A DNA stretch of 64,000 nt from Lota lota (lineage: Eukaryota > Chordata > Actinopteri > Gadiformes > Lotidae). A program made the position numbers and the translations under genes. The stretch's first letter is position 1; every line of letters starts with the position of its first letter. This document shows, piece by piece, positions 25,060 to 37,019 of the stretch. The stretch covers positions 42,731 through 106,730 of the forward strand of contig JACYXH010000317.1 of NCBI GenBank assembly GCA_026745465.1, read 5' to 3'. The notes under the pieces were generated by a model that worked only from the letters and a program-made list of their open reading frames with translations, was not told the DNA's origin and made no database searches.

Positions 25060-26699
25060 CGTTTAGCTGTGTTGTTAAACCTAACCGGGTAGCTGTATTG
25101 TTAAACCTAACCGGGTAGCTGTGATGTTAAACCTAACCGGGTAGCTGTGATGTTAAACCTAACCGGGTAGCTGTGTTGTTAAACCTAACCGGGTAGCTGT
25201 GATGTTAAACCTAACCGGGTAGCTGTGTTGTTAAACCTAACCGGTTAGCTGTGTTGTAAAACCTAACCGGGTAGCCATGTTGCTAAACCAAACCGGGTAG
25301 CTGTTTTGTTAAACCTAACCGGGTACCTAACCGGGTAGCATTTTTGGTAAACCTAACCGGGTAGCCGTGTTGCTAAACCAAACCGGGTAGCTGTGTTGTT
25401 AAACCTAACCGGGTAGCAGTGTTGTTAAACCTAACCGGGTAGCTGTGTTGTTAAACCTAACCGGGTAGCTGTGTTGTTAAACCTAACCGGGTAGCTGTGT
25501 TGTTAAACCTAACCGGGTAGCTGTGTTGTTAAACCTAACCGGGTAGCTGTGTTGTTAAACCTAACCAGGTAGCCGTGTTGCTAAACCAAACCGGGTAGCT
25601 GTGTTGTTAAACCTAACCGGGTACCTAACCGGGTAGCCGTGTTGTTAAACCTAACCGGGTAGCCGTGTTGCTAAACCAAACCGGGTAGCCGTGTTGTTAA
25701 ACCTAACCGGGTAGCCGTGTTGTTAAACCTAACCGGGTAGCCGTGTTGTTACACCTAAACAGGTAGCAGTGTTGTTAAATCTAACAGGGTAGCCGTGTTG
25801 TTTAACCTAACCGGGCAGCTGTGTTGGTAATGCTAACCGGGTAGCTGTGTTATTAAACATAACCGTGTAGCTGTGTTGTTAAACCTAACCGGGTAGCTGT
25901 GATGTTAAACCTAACCGGGTAGCTGTGTTGTTAAACCTAACCGGGTAGCTGTGTGGTTAAACCTAACCGGGCAGCTGTGTGGTTAATCCTAACCATTTAG
26001 CTGTGTTGTTAAACCTGACCGGGTAGCTGTATTGTTAAACCTAACCGGGTAGCTGTGATGTTAAACCTAACCGGGTAGCTGTGTTGTTAAACCTAACTGG
26101 GTAGCTGTATTGTTAAACCTAACCGGGTAGCAGTGTTGCTAAACCTAAACAGGTAGCTGTGTTGTTAAACCTAACCGGGTACCTAACCGGGTAGTCGTGT
26201 TGTTAAACCTAACCGGGTAGCCGTGTTGCTAAACAAAACCGGGTAGCTGTGTAGTTAATCCTAACCGTTTAGCTGTGTTGTTAAACCTGAACGGGTAGCT
26301 GTATTGTTAAACCTAACCGGGTAGCTGTGATGTTAAACCTAACCGGGTAGCTGTGTTGTTAAACCTAACCGGGTAGCTGTATTGTTAAACCTAACCGGGT
26401 AGCAGTGTTGCTAAACCTAAACGGGTAGCTGTGTTATTAAACATAACCGTGTAGCTGTGTTGTTAAACCTAACCGGGTAGCTGTGATGTTAAACCTAACC
26501 GGGTAGCTGTGTTGTTTAACCTAACCGGGTAGCTGTGTGGTTAAACCTAACCGGGCAGCTGTGTGGTTAATCCTAACCGTTTAGCTGTGTTGTTAAACCT
26601 AATCGGGTAGCTGTGATGTTAAACCTAACCGGGTAGCTGTGTTGTTAAACCTAACCGGGTAGCTGTATTGTTAAACCTAACCGGGTAGCAGTGTTGCTA

Positions 26700-28850
26700 A
26701 ACCTAACCGGGTAGCTGTGTTGTTAAACCTAACCGGGTACCTAACCGGGTAGTCGTGTTGTTAAACCTAACCGGGTAGCCGTGTTGCTAAACCAAACGGG
26801 GTATCTGTGTAGTTAAACCTAACCGGGTAGCTGTGTTGTTAAACCTAACCGGGTAGCTGTGTTGTTAAACCTAACCGGGTAGCTGTGATGTTAAACCTAA
26901 CCGGGTAGCTGTGTTGTTTAACCTAACCGGGTACCTAACCGGGTAGTCGTGTTGTTAAACCTAACCGGGTAGCCGTGTTGCTAAACCAAACCGGGTAGCT
27001 GTGTATTTAAACCTAACCGGGTAGCTGTGTTGTTAAACCTAACCGCGTAGCTGTGTTGTTAAACCTGACCGGGTAGCTGTGTTGTTAAACCTAATCGGGT
27101 AGCTGTGATGTTAAACCTAACCGGGTAGCTGTGTTGTTAAACCTAACCGGGTAGCTGTATTGTTAAACCTAACCGGGTAGCAGTGTTGCTAAACCTAACC
27201 GGGTAGCTGTGTTGTTAAACCTAACCGGGTACCTAACCGGGTAGTCGTGTTGTTAAACCTAACTGGGTAGCCGTGTTGCTAAACCAAACCGGGTAGCCGT
27301 GTTGTTAAACCTAACCGGGTAGCCGTGTTGTTAAACCTAACCGGGTAGCCGTGTTGTTACACCTAAACAGGTAGCAGTGTTGTTAAATCTAACAGGGTAG
27401 CCGTGTTGTTTAACCTAACCGGGCAGCTGTGTTGGTAATGCTAACCGGGAAGCTGTGTTATTAAACATAACCGTGTAGCTGTGTTGTTAAACCTAACCGG
27501 GTAGCTGTGATGTTAAACCTAACCGGGTAGCTCTGTTGTTAAACCTAACCGGGTAGCTGTGTGGTTAAACCTAACCGGGCAGCTGTGTGGTTAATCCTAA
27601 CCGTTTAGCTGTGTTGTTAAACCTGACCGGGTAGCTGTATTGTTAAACCTAACCGGGTAGCTGTGATGTTAAACCTAACCGGGTAGCTGTGTTGTTAAAC
27701 CTAACCGGGTAGCTGTATTGTTAAACCTAACCGGGTAGCAGTGTTGCTAAACCTAAACGGGTAGCTGTGTTATTAAACATAACCGTGTAGCTGTGTTGTT
27801 AAACCTAACCGGGTAGCTGTGATGTTAAACCTAACCGGGTAGCTGTGTTGTTTAACCTAACCGCGTAGCTGTGTGGTTAATCCTAACCGTTTAGCTGTGT
27901 TGTTAAACCTAATCGGGTAGCAGTGATGTTAAACCTAACCGGGTAGCTGTGTTGTTAAACCTAACCGGGTAGCTGTATTGTTAAACCTAACCGGGTAGCA
28001 GTGTTGCTAAACCTAACCGGGTAGCTGTGTTGTTAAACCTAACCGGGTACCTAACCGGGTAGTCGTGTTGTTAAACCTAACCGGGTAGCCGTGTTGCTAA
28101 ACCAAACGGGGTATCTGTGTAGTTAAACCTAACCGGGTAGCTGTGTTGTTAAACCTAACCGGGTAGCTGTGTTGTTAAACCTAACCGGGTAGCTGTGATG
28201 TTAAACCTAACCGGGTAGCTGTGTTGTTTAACCTAACCGGGTACCTAACCGGGTAGTCGTGTTGTTAAACCTAACCGGGTAGCCGTGTTGCTAAACCAAA
28301 CCGGGTAGCTGTGTAGTTAAACCTAACCGGGTAGCTGTGTAGTTAAACCTAACCGGTTAGCTGTGTTGTAAAACCTAACCGGGTAGCCGTGTTGCTAAAC
28401 CAAACCGGGTAGCTGTTTTGTTAAACCTAACCGGGTACCTAACCGGGTAGCAGTGTTGTTAAACCTAACCGGGTAGCCGTGTTGCTAAACCAAACCGGGT
28501 AGCTGTGTTGTTAAACCTAACCGGGTAGCAGTGTTGTTAAACCTAACCGGGTAGCTGTGTTGTTAAACCTAACCGGGTAGCTGTGTTGTTAAACCTAACC
28601 GGGTAGCTGTGTTGTAAAACCTAACCGGTTAGCCGTGTTGCTAAACCAAACCGGGTAGCTGTTTTGTTAAACCTAACCGGGTACCTAACCGGGTAGCAGT
28701 GTTGTTAAACCTAACCGGGTAGCCGTGTTGCTAAACCAAACCGGGTAGCTGTGTTGTTAAACCTAACCGGGTAGCAGTGTTGTTAACCTAACCGGGTAGC
28801 TGTGTTGTTAAACCTAACCGGGTAGCTGTGTTGTTAAACCTAACCGGGTA
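26700..28850. repeat. 1,310-bp block duplication
   Basis: The rare variant ACCAAACGGGGTATCTG lies at 26791 and 28101. Flanking 12-mers and variant order agree at the same offset (GTAGCTGTGT at 26711 and 28021). A further, indel-laden copy of the marker is at 29247. Confidence 0.75.
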
Positions 28851-29400
28851 GCTGTATTGTTAAACTTAACCGGGTATGCAGTGTTGCTTAAACCTAAACG
28901 GGTAGCTGTGTTATTTAACATAAACCGTGTAGCTGTGTTGTTAAACCTAACCGGGTAGCTGTGATGTTAAAACCTAACCGGGTACGTAGCTGTGTTGTTT
29001 AACCTAACCGCGTAGCTGTGTGGTTAATCCTAACCGTTAGCTGTGTTGTTAAACCTAATCGGGTAGCAGTGATGTTAAACCTAACCGGGTAGCTGTGTTG
29101 TTAAACCTAACGGGTAGCTGTATTGTTAAACCTAACCGGGTAGCAGTGTGCTAAACCTAACCGGGTAGCTGTGTCTTGTTAAACCTAACCGGGTACCTAA
29201 CGGGTAGTCGTGTTGTTAAACCTAACCCGGGTAGCCGTGTTGCTAAACCAAACGGGGTATCTGTGTAGTTAAACCTAACCGGGTAGCTGTGTTGTTAAAC
29301 CTAACCGGGTAGCTGTGTTGTTAAATCTAACGGGTAGCTGTGATGTTAAACCTAACCGGGTAGCTGTGTTGTTTAACCTAACGGGTACCTAACCGGGTAG
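28850..29400. repeat. Indel-rich stretch of the satellite
   Basis: Monomers here carry many single-base gains and losses, for example GGGTATGCAGTG, GTTGCTTAAACC, TTATTTAACATAAACC, GGGTACGTAGC, AACCGTTAGC and several CTAACGGGTA. The corresponding block near 27710-28250 has the same variant order without them. Confidence 0.85.
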
Positions 29401-32400
29401 TGGTGTTGTTAAACCTAACCGGGTAGCCGTGTTGCTAAACCAAACCGGGTAGCTGTGTAGTTAAACCTAACCGGGTAGCTGTGTTGTTAAACCTAACCGC
29501 GTAGTTGTGTGGTTAAACCTAACCGGGCAGCTGTGGTGTTAATCCTAACCGTTTAGCTGTGTTGTTAAACCTGACCGGGTAGCTGTATTGTTAAACATAA
29601 TCGGGTACCTGTGATGTTAAACCTAACCGGGTAGCTGTGTTGTTAAACCTAACCGGGTAGCTGTATTGTTAAACCTAACTGGGTAGCAGTGTTGCTAAAC
29701 CTAACCGGGTAGCTGTGTTGTTAAACCTAACCGGGTACCTAACCGGGTAGTCGTGTTGTTAAACCTAACCGGGTAGCCGTGTTGCTAAACCAAACCGGGT
29801 AGCTGTGTAGTTAAACCTAACCGGGTAGCTGTGTTGTTAAACCTAACCGGGTAGCTGTGTTGTAAAACCTAACCGGGTAGCTGTGTTGTTAAACCTAACC
29901 GGGTAGCTGTGTTGTTAAACCTAACCGGGTAGCTGTGTGGTTAAACCTAACCGGGTAGCTGTGTGGTTAATCCTAACCGTGTAGCTGTGTGGTTAAACCT
30001 AACCGGGTAGCTGTGTTGTTTAACGTAACCGGGTAGCTGTGTTGTTAAACCTAACTGGGTAGCTGTGATGTTAAACCTAACCGGGTAGCTGTGTTGTTAA
30101 ACCTAACCGGTTAGCTGTGTTGTAAAACCTAACCGGGTAGCCGTGTTGCTAAACCAAACCGGGTAGCTGTTTTGTTAAACCTAACCGGGTACCTAACCGG
30201 GTAGCAGTGTTGGTAAACCTAACCGGGTAGCTGTGTTGTTAAACCTAACCGGGTAGCTGTGTGGTTAAACCTAACCGGGTAGCTGTGTGGTTAATCCTAA
30301 CCGTGTAGCTGTGTGGTTAAACCTAACCGGGTAGCTGTGTTGTTTAACCTAACCGGGTAGCTGTGTTGTTAAACCTAACCGGGTAGCTGTGATGTTAAAC
30401 CTAACCGGGTAGCTGTGTTGTTAAACCTAACCGGTTAGCTGTGTTGTAAAACCTAACCGGGTAGCCGTGTTGCTAAACCAAACCGGGTAGCTGTGTTGTT
30501 AAACCTAACCAGGTAGCAGTGTTGCTAAACCAAACCGGGTAGCTGTGTTGTTAAACCTAACCGGGTACCTAACCGGGTAGTCGTGTTGTTAAACCTAACT
30601 GGGTAGCCGTGTTGCTAAACCAAACTGGGTAGCCGTGTTGTTAAACCTAACCGGGTAGCCGTGTTGTTAAACCTAACCGGGTAGCCGTGTTGTTACACCT
30701 AAACAGGTAGCAGTGTTGTTAAATCTAACAGGGTAGCCGTGTTGTTTAACCTAACCGGGCAGCTGTGTTGGTAATGCTAACCGGGTAGCTGTGTTATTAA
30801 ACATAACCGTGTAGCTGTGTTGTTAAACCTAACCGGGTAGCTGTGATGTTAAACCTAACCGGGTAGCTGTGTTGTTAAACCTAACCGGGTAGCTGTGTGG
30901 TTAAACCTAACCGGGCAGCTGTGTGGTTAATCCTAACCGTTTAGCTGTGTTGTTAAACCTGACCGGGTAGCTGTATTGTTAAACCTAACCGGGTAGCTGT
31001 GATGTTAAACCTAACCGGGTAGCTGTGTTGTTAAACCTAACTGGGTAGCTGTATTGTTAAACCTAACCGGGTAGCAGTGTTGCTAAACCTAAACAGGTAG
31101 CTGTGTTGTTAAACCTAACCGGGTACCTAACCGGGTAGTCGTGTTGTTAAACCTAACCGGGTAGCCGTGTTGCTAAACCAAACCGGGTAGCTGTGTAGTT
31201 AATCCTAACCGTTTAGCTGTGTTGTTAAACCTAACCGGGTAGCTGTATTGTTAAACCTAACCGGGTAGCTGTGATGTTAAACCTAACCGGGTAGCTGTGT
31301 TGTTAAACCTAACCGGGTAGCTGTATTGTTAAACCTAACCGGGTAGCTGTATTGTTAAACCTAACCGGGTAGCTGTGATGTTAAACCTAACCGGGTAGCT
31401 GTGTTGTTAAACCTAACCGGGTAGCTGTATTGTTAAACCTAACCGGGTAGCAGTGTTGCTAAACCTAACCGGGTAGCTGTGTTGTTAAACCTAACCGGGT
31501 ATCTGTGTAGTTAAACCTAACCGGGTAGCTTTGTTGTTAAACCTAACCGGGTAGCTGTGTTGTTAAACCTAACCGGGTAGCTGTGATGTTAAACCTAACC
31601 GGTTAGCTGTGTTGTTTAACCTAACCGGGTACCTAACCGGGTAGTCGTGTTGTTAAACCTAACCGGGTAGCCGTGTTGCTAAACCAAACCGGGTAGCTGT
31701 GTAGTTAAACCTAACCGGGTAGCTGTGTTGTTAAACCTAACCGCGTAGTTGTGTGGTTAAACCTAACCGGGCAGCTGTGTGGTTAATCCTAACCGTTTAG
31801 CTGTGTTGTTAAACCTGACTGAGTAGCTGTATTGTTAACCCTAATCGGGTAGCTGTGATGTTAAACCTAACCGGGTAGCTGTGTTGTTAAACCTAAGCGG
31901 GTAGCTGTATTGTTAAACCTAACCGGGTAGCAGTGTTGCTAAACCTAACCGGGTAGCTGTGTTGTTAAACCTAACCGGGTACCTAACCGGGTAGTCGTGT
32001 TGTTAAACCTAACCGGGTAGCCGTGTTGCTAAACCAAACCGGGTAGCTGTGTAGTTAAACCTAACCGGGTAGCTGTGTTGTTAAACGTAACCGGGTAGCT
32101 GTGTTGTTAAACCTAACCAGGTAGCTGTGATGTTAAACCTAACCAGGTAGCTGTGTTGTTTAACCTAACCGGGTAGCTGTGTGGTTAAACCTAACCGGGC
32201 AGCTGTGTGGTTAAACCTAACCGGGCAGCTGTGTTGTTAAACCTAACCGGGTAGCTGTATTGTTAAACCTAACCGGGTAGCTGTGATGTTAAACCTAACC
32301 GGGTAGCTGTGTTGTTAAACCTAACCGGGTAGCTGTGTTGTTAAACCTAACCGGGTAGCTGTGTTGTTAAACCTAACCGGGTAGCTGTGTTGTTAAACCT

Positions 32401-35050
32401 AACCGGGTAGCTGTGTTGTTAAACCTAACCGGGTAGCTGTGTGGTTAAACCTAACCGGGTAGCTGTGTGGTTAATCCTAACCGTGTAGCTGTGTGGTTAA
32501 ACCTAACCGGGTAGCTGTGTTGTTTAACCTAACCGGGTAGCTGTGTTGTTAAACCTAACCGGGTAGCTGTGTTGTTAAACCTAACCGGGTAGCTGTGTTG
32601 TTAAACCTAACCAGGTAGCTGTGATGTTAAACCTAACCAGGTAGCTGTGTTGTTTAACCTAACCGGCTAGCTGTGTGGTTAAACCTAACCGGGCAGCTGT
32701 GTGGTTAATCCTAACCGTTTAGCTGTGTTGTTAAACCTAACCGGGTAGCTGTGATATTAAACCTAACCGGGTAGCTGTGTTGTTAAACCTAACCGGGTAG
32801 CTGTGTTGTTTAACCTAACCGGGTAGCTGTATTGTTAAACCTAACCGGGTAGCAGTGTTGCTAAACCTAACCGGGTAGCTGTGTTGTTAAACCTAACCGG
32901 GTACCTAACAGGGTAGTCGTGTTGTTAAACCTAACCGGGTAGCCGTGTTGCTAAACCAAACCGGGTATCTGTGTAGTTAAACCTAACCGGGTAGCTTTGT
33001 TGTTAAACCTAACCGGGTAGCTGTGTTATTAAACCTAACCGGGTAGCTGTGATGTTAAACCTAACCGGGTAGCTGTGTTGTTTAACCTAACCGGGTACCT
33101 AACCGGGTAGTGGTGTTATTAAACCTAACCGGGTAGCCGTGTTGCTAAACCAAACCGGGTAGCTGTGTAGTTAAACCTAACCGGGTAGCTGTGTTGTTAA
33201 ACCTAACCGCGTAGTTGTGTGGTTAAACCTAACCGGGCAGCTGTGGTGTTAATCCTAACCGTTTAGCTGTGTTGTTAAACCTGACCGGGTAGCTGTATTG
33301 TTAAACATAATCGGGTACCTGTGATGTTAAACCTAACCGGGTAGCTGTGTTGTTAAACCTAACCGGGTAGCTGTATTGTTAAACCTAACCGGGTAGCAGT
33401 GTTGCTAAACCTAACCGGGTAGCTGTGTTGTTAAACCTAACCGGGTACCTAACCGGGTAGTCGTGTTGTTAAACCTAACCGGGTAGCCGTGTTGCTAAAC
33501 CAAACCGGGTAGCTGTGTTGTTAAACCTAACCGGGTAGCTGTGTTGTTAAACCTAACCGGGTAGCTGTGTTGTTAAACCTAACCGGGTAGCTGTGTTGTT
33601 AAACCTAACCGGGTAGCTGTGTTGTTAAACCTAACCGGGTAGCTGTGTGGTTAAACCTAACCGGGTAGCTGTGTGGTTAATCCTAACCGTGTAGCTGTGT
33701 GGTTAAACCTAACCGGGTAGCTGTGTTGTTTAACGTAACCGGGTAGCTGTGTTGTTAAACCTAACTGGGTAGCTGTGATGTTAAACCTAACCGGGTAGCT
33801 GTGTTGTTAAACCTAACCGGTTAGCTGTGTTGTAAAACCTAACCGGGTAGCCGTGTTGCTAAACCAAACCGGGTAGCTGTTTTGTTAAACCTAACCGGGT
33901 ACCTAACCGGGTAGCAGTGTTGGTAAACCTAACCGGGTAGCTGTGTTGTTAAACCTAACCGGGTAGCTGTGTGGTTAAACCTAACCGGGTAGCTGTGTGG
34001 TTAATCCTAACCGTGTAGCTGTGTGGTTAAACCTAACCGGGTAGCTGTGTTGTTTAACCTAACCGGGTAGCTGTGTTGTTAAACCTAACCGGGTAGCTGT
34101 GATGTTAAACCTAACCGGGTAGCTGTGTTGTTAAACCTAACCGGTTAGCTGTGTTGTAAAACCTAACCGGGTAGCCGTGTTGCTAAACCAAACCGGGTAG
34201 CTGTGTTGTTAAACCTAACCAGGTAGCAGTGTTGCTAAACCAAACCGGGTAGCTGTGTTGTTAAACCTAACCGGGTACCTAACCGGGTAGTCGTGTTGTT
34301 AAACCTAACTGGGTAGCCGTGTTGCTAAACCAAACTGGGTAGCCGTGTTGTTAAACCTAACCGGGTAGCCGTGTTGTTAAACCTAACCGGGTAGCCGTGT
34401 TGTTACACCTAAACAGGTAGCAGTGTTGTTAAATCTAACAGGGTAGCCGTGTTGTTTAACCTAACCGGGCAGCTGTGTTGGTAATGCTAACCGGGTAGCT
34501 GTGTTATTAAACATAACCGTGTAGCTGTGTTGTTAAACCTAACCGGGTAGCTGTGATGTTAAACCTAACCGGGTAGCTGTGTTGTTAAACCTAACCGGGT
34601 AGCTGTGTGGTTAAACCTAACCGGGCAGCTGTGTGGTTAATCCTAACCGTTTAGCTGTGTTGTTAAACCTGACCGGGTAGCTGTATTGTTAAACCTAACC
34701 GGGTAGCTGTGATGTTAAACCTAACCGGGTAGCTGTGTTGTTAAACCTAACTGGGTAGCTGTATTGTTAAACCTAACCGGGTAGCAGTGTTGCTAAACCT
34801 AAACAGGTAGCTGTGTTGTTAAACCTAACCGGGTACCTAACCGGGTAGTCGTGTTGTTAAACCTAACCGGGTAGCCGTGTTGCTAAACCAAACCGGGTAG
34901 CTGTGTAGTTAATCCTAACCGTTTAGCTGTGTTGTTAAACCTGACCGGGTAGCTGTATTGTTAAACCTAACCGGGTAGCTGTGATGTTAAACCTAACCGG
35001 GTAGCTGTGTTGTTAAACCTAACCGGGTAGCTGTATTGTTAAACCTAACC
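29400..35050. repeat. Block duplication at 3,710-bp offset
   Basis: About 1.95 kb at 29400-31340 recurs at 33110-35050. Rare variants agree at the same offset: GTAGTGGTGTT (about 29398/33108), TTTAACGTAACC (30021/33731) and the ACACCTAAAC cassette (30695/34405). The copies part near 31345/35055, where CTGTATTG is followed by different monomers. 3,710 = 139 x 26 + 8 x 12. Confidence 0.85.
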
Positions 35051-37019
35051 GGGTAGCAGTGTTGCTAAACCTAAACGGGTAGCTGTGTTGTTAAACCTAA
35101 CCGGGTACCTAACCGGGTAGTCGTGTTGTTAAACCTAACCGGGTAGCCGTGTTGTAAAACCAAACCGGGTAGCTGTGTAGTTAAACCTAACCGGGTAGCT
35201 GTGTTGGTATACCTAACCGGATAGCTGTGTTGTTAAACCTAACCGGGTAGCTGTGATGTTAAACCTAACCGGGTAGCTGTGTTGTTTAACCTAACCGGGT
35301 AGCTGTGTGGTTAAACCTAACCGGGCAGCTGTGTGGTTAATCCTAACCGTTTAGCTGTGTTGTTAAACCTAATCGGGTAGCTGTGATGTTAAACCTAACC
35401 GGGTAGCTGTGTTGTTAAACCTAACCGGGTAGCTGTATTGTTAAACCTAACCGGGTAGCAGTGTTGCTAAACCTAACCGGGTAGCTGTGTTGTTAAACCT
35501 AACCGGGTACCTAACCGGGTAGTCGTGTTGTTAAACCTAACCGGGTAGCCGTGTTGCTAAACCAAACCGGGTATCTGTGTAGTTAAACCTAACCGGGTAG
35601 CTTTGTTGTTAAACCTAACCGGGTAGCTGTGTTGTTAAACCTAACCGGGTAGCTGTGATGTTAAACCTAACCGGGTAGCTGTGTTGTTTAACCTAACCGG
35701 GTACCTAACCGGGTAGTCGTGTTGTTAAACCTAACCGGGTAGCTGTGTTGTTAAACCTAACCAGGTAGCTGTGATGTTAAACCTAACCAGGTAGCTGTGT
35801 TGTTTAACCTAACCGGGTAGCTGTGTGGTTAAACCTAACCGGGCAGCTGTGTGGTTAATCCTAACCGTTTAGCTGTGTTGTTAAACCTAACCGGTTAGCT
35901 GTATTGTTAAACCTAACCGGGTAGCTGTGATGTTAAACCTAACCGGGTAGCTGTGATGTTAAACCTAACCGGGTAGCTGTGTTGTTAAACCTAACCGGGT
36001 AGCTGTGATGTTAAACCTAACCGGGTAGCTGTGTTGTTAAACCTAACCGGTTAGCTGTGTTGTAAAACCTAACCGGGTAGCCGTGTTGCTAATCCAAACC
36101 GGGTAGCTGTTTTGTTAAACCTAACCGGGTACCTAACCGGGTAGCAGTGTTGTTAAACCTAACCGGGTAGCCGTGTTGCTAAACCAAACTGGGTAGCTGT
36201 GTTGTTAAACCTAACCGGGTAGCAGTGTTGTTAAACCTAACCGGGTAGATGTGTTGTTAAACCTAACCGGGTAGCTGTGTTGTTAAACCTAACCGGGTAG
36301 CTGTGTTGTTAAACCTAACCGGGTAGCTGTGTTGTTAAACCTAACCGGGTAGCTGTGTTGTTAAACCTAACCAGGTAGCCGTGTTGCTAAACCAAACCGG
36401 GTAGCTGTGTTGTTAAACCTAACCGGGTACCTAACCGGGTAGCCGTGTTGTTAAACCTAACCGGGTAGCCGTGTTGCTAAACCAAACCGGGTAGCCGTGT
36501 TGTTACACCTAACCAGGTAGCCGTGTTGTTAAATCTAACAGGGTAGCCGTGTTGTTTAACCTAACTGGGCAGCTGTGTTGGTAATGCTAACCGGGTAGCT
36601 GTGTTATTAAACATAACCGTGTAGCTGTGTTGTTAAACCTAACCGGGTAGCTGTGATGTTAAACCTAACCGGGTAGCTGTGTTGTTAAACCTAACCGGGT
36701 AGCTGTGTTGTTAAACCTAACTGGGTAGCTGTATTGTTAAACCTAACCGGGTAGCAGTGTTGCTAAACCTAAACAGGTAGCTGTGTTGTTAAACCTAACC
36801 GGGTACCTAACCGGGTAGTCGTGTTGTTAAACCTAACCGGGTAGCCGTGTTGCTAAACCAAACCGGGTAGCTGTGTAGTTAATCCTAACCGTTTAGCTGT
36901 GTTGTTAAACCTGACCGGGTAGCTGTATTGTTAAACCTAACCGGGTAGCTGTGATGTTAAACCTAACCGGATAGCTGTGTTGTTAAACCTAACCGGGTAG
37001 CTGTATTGTTAAACCTAAC

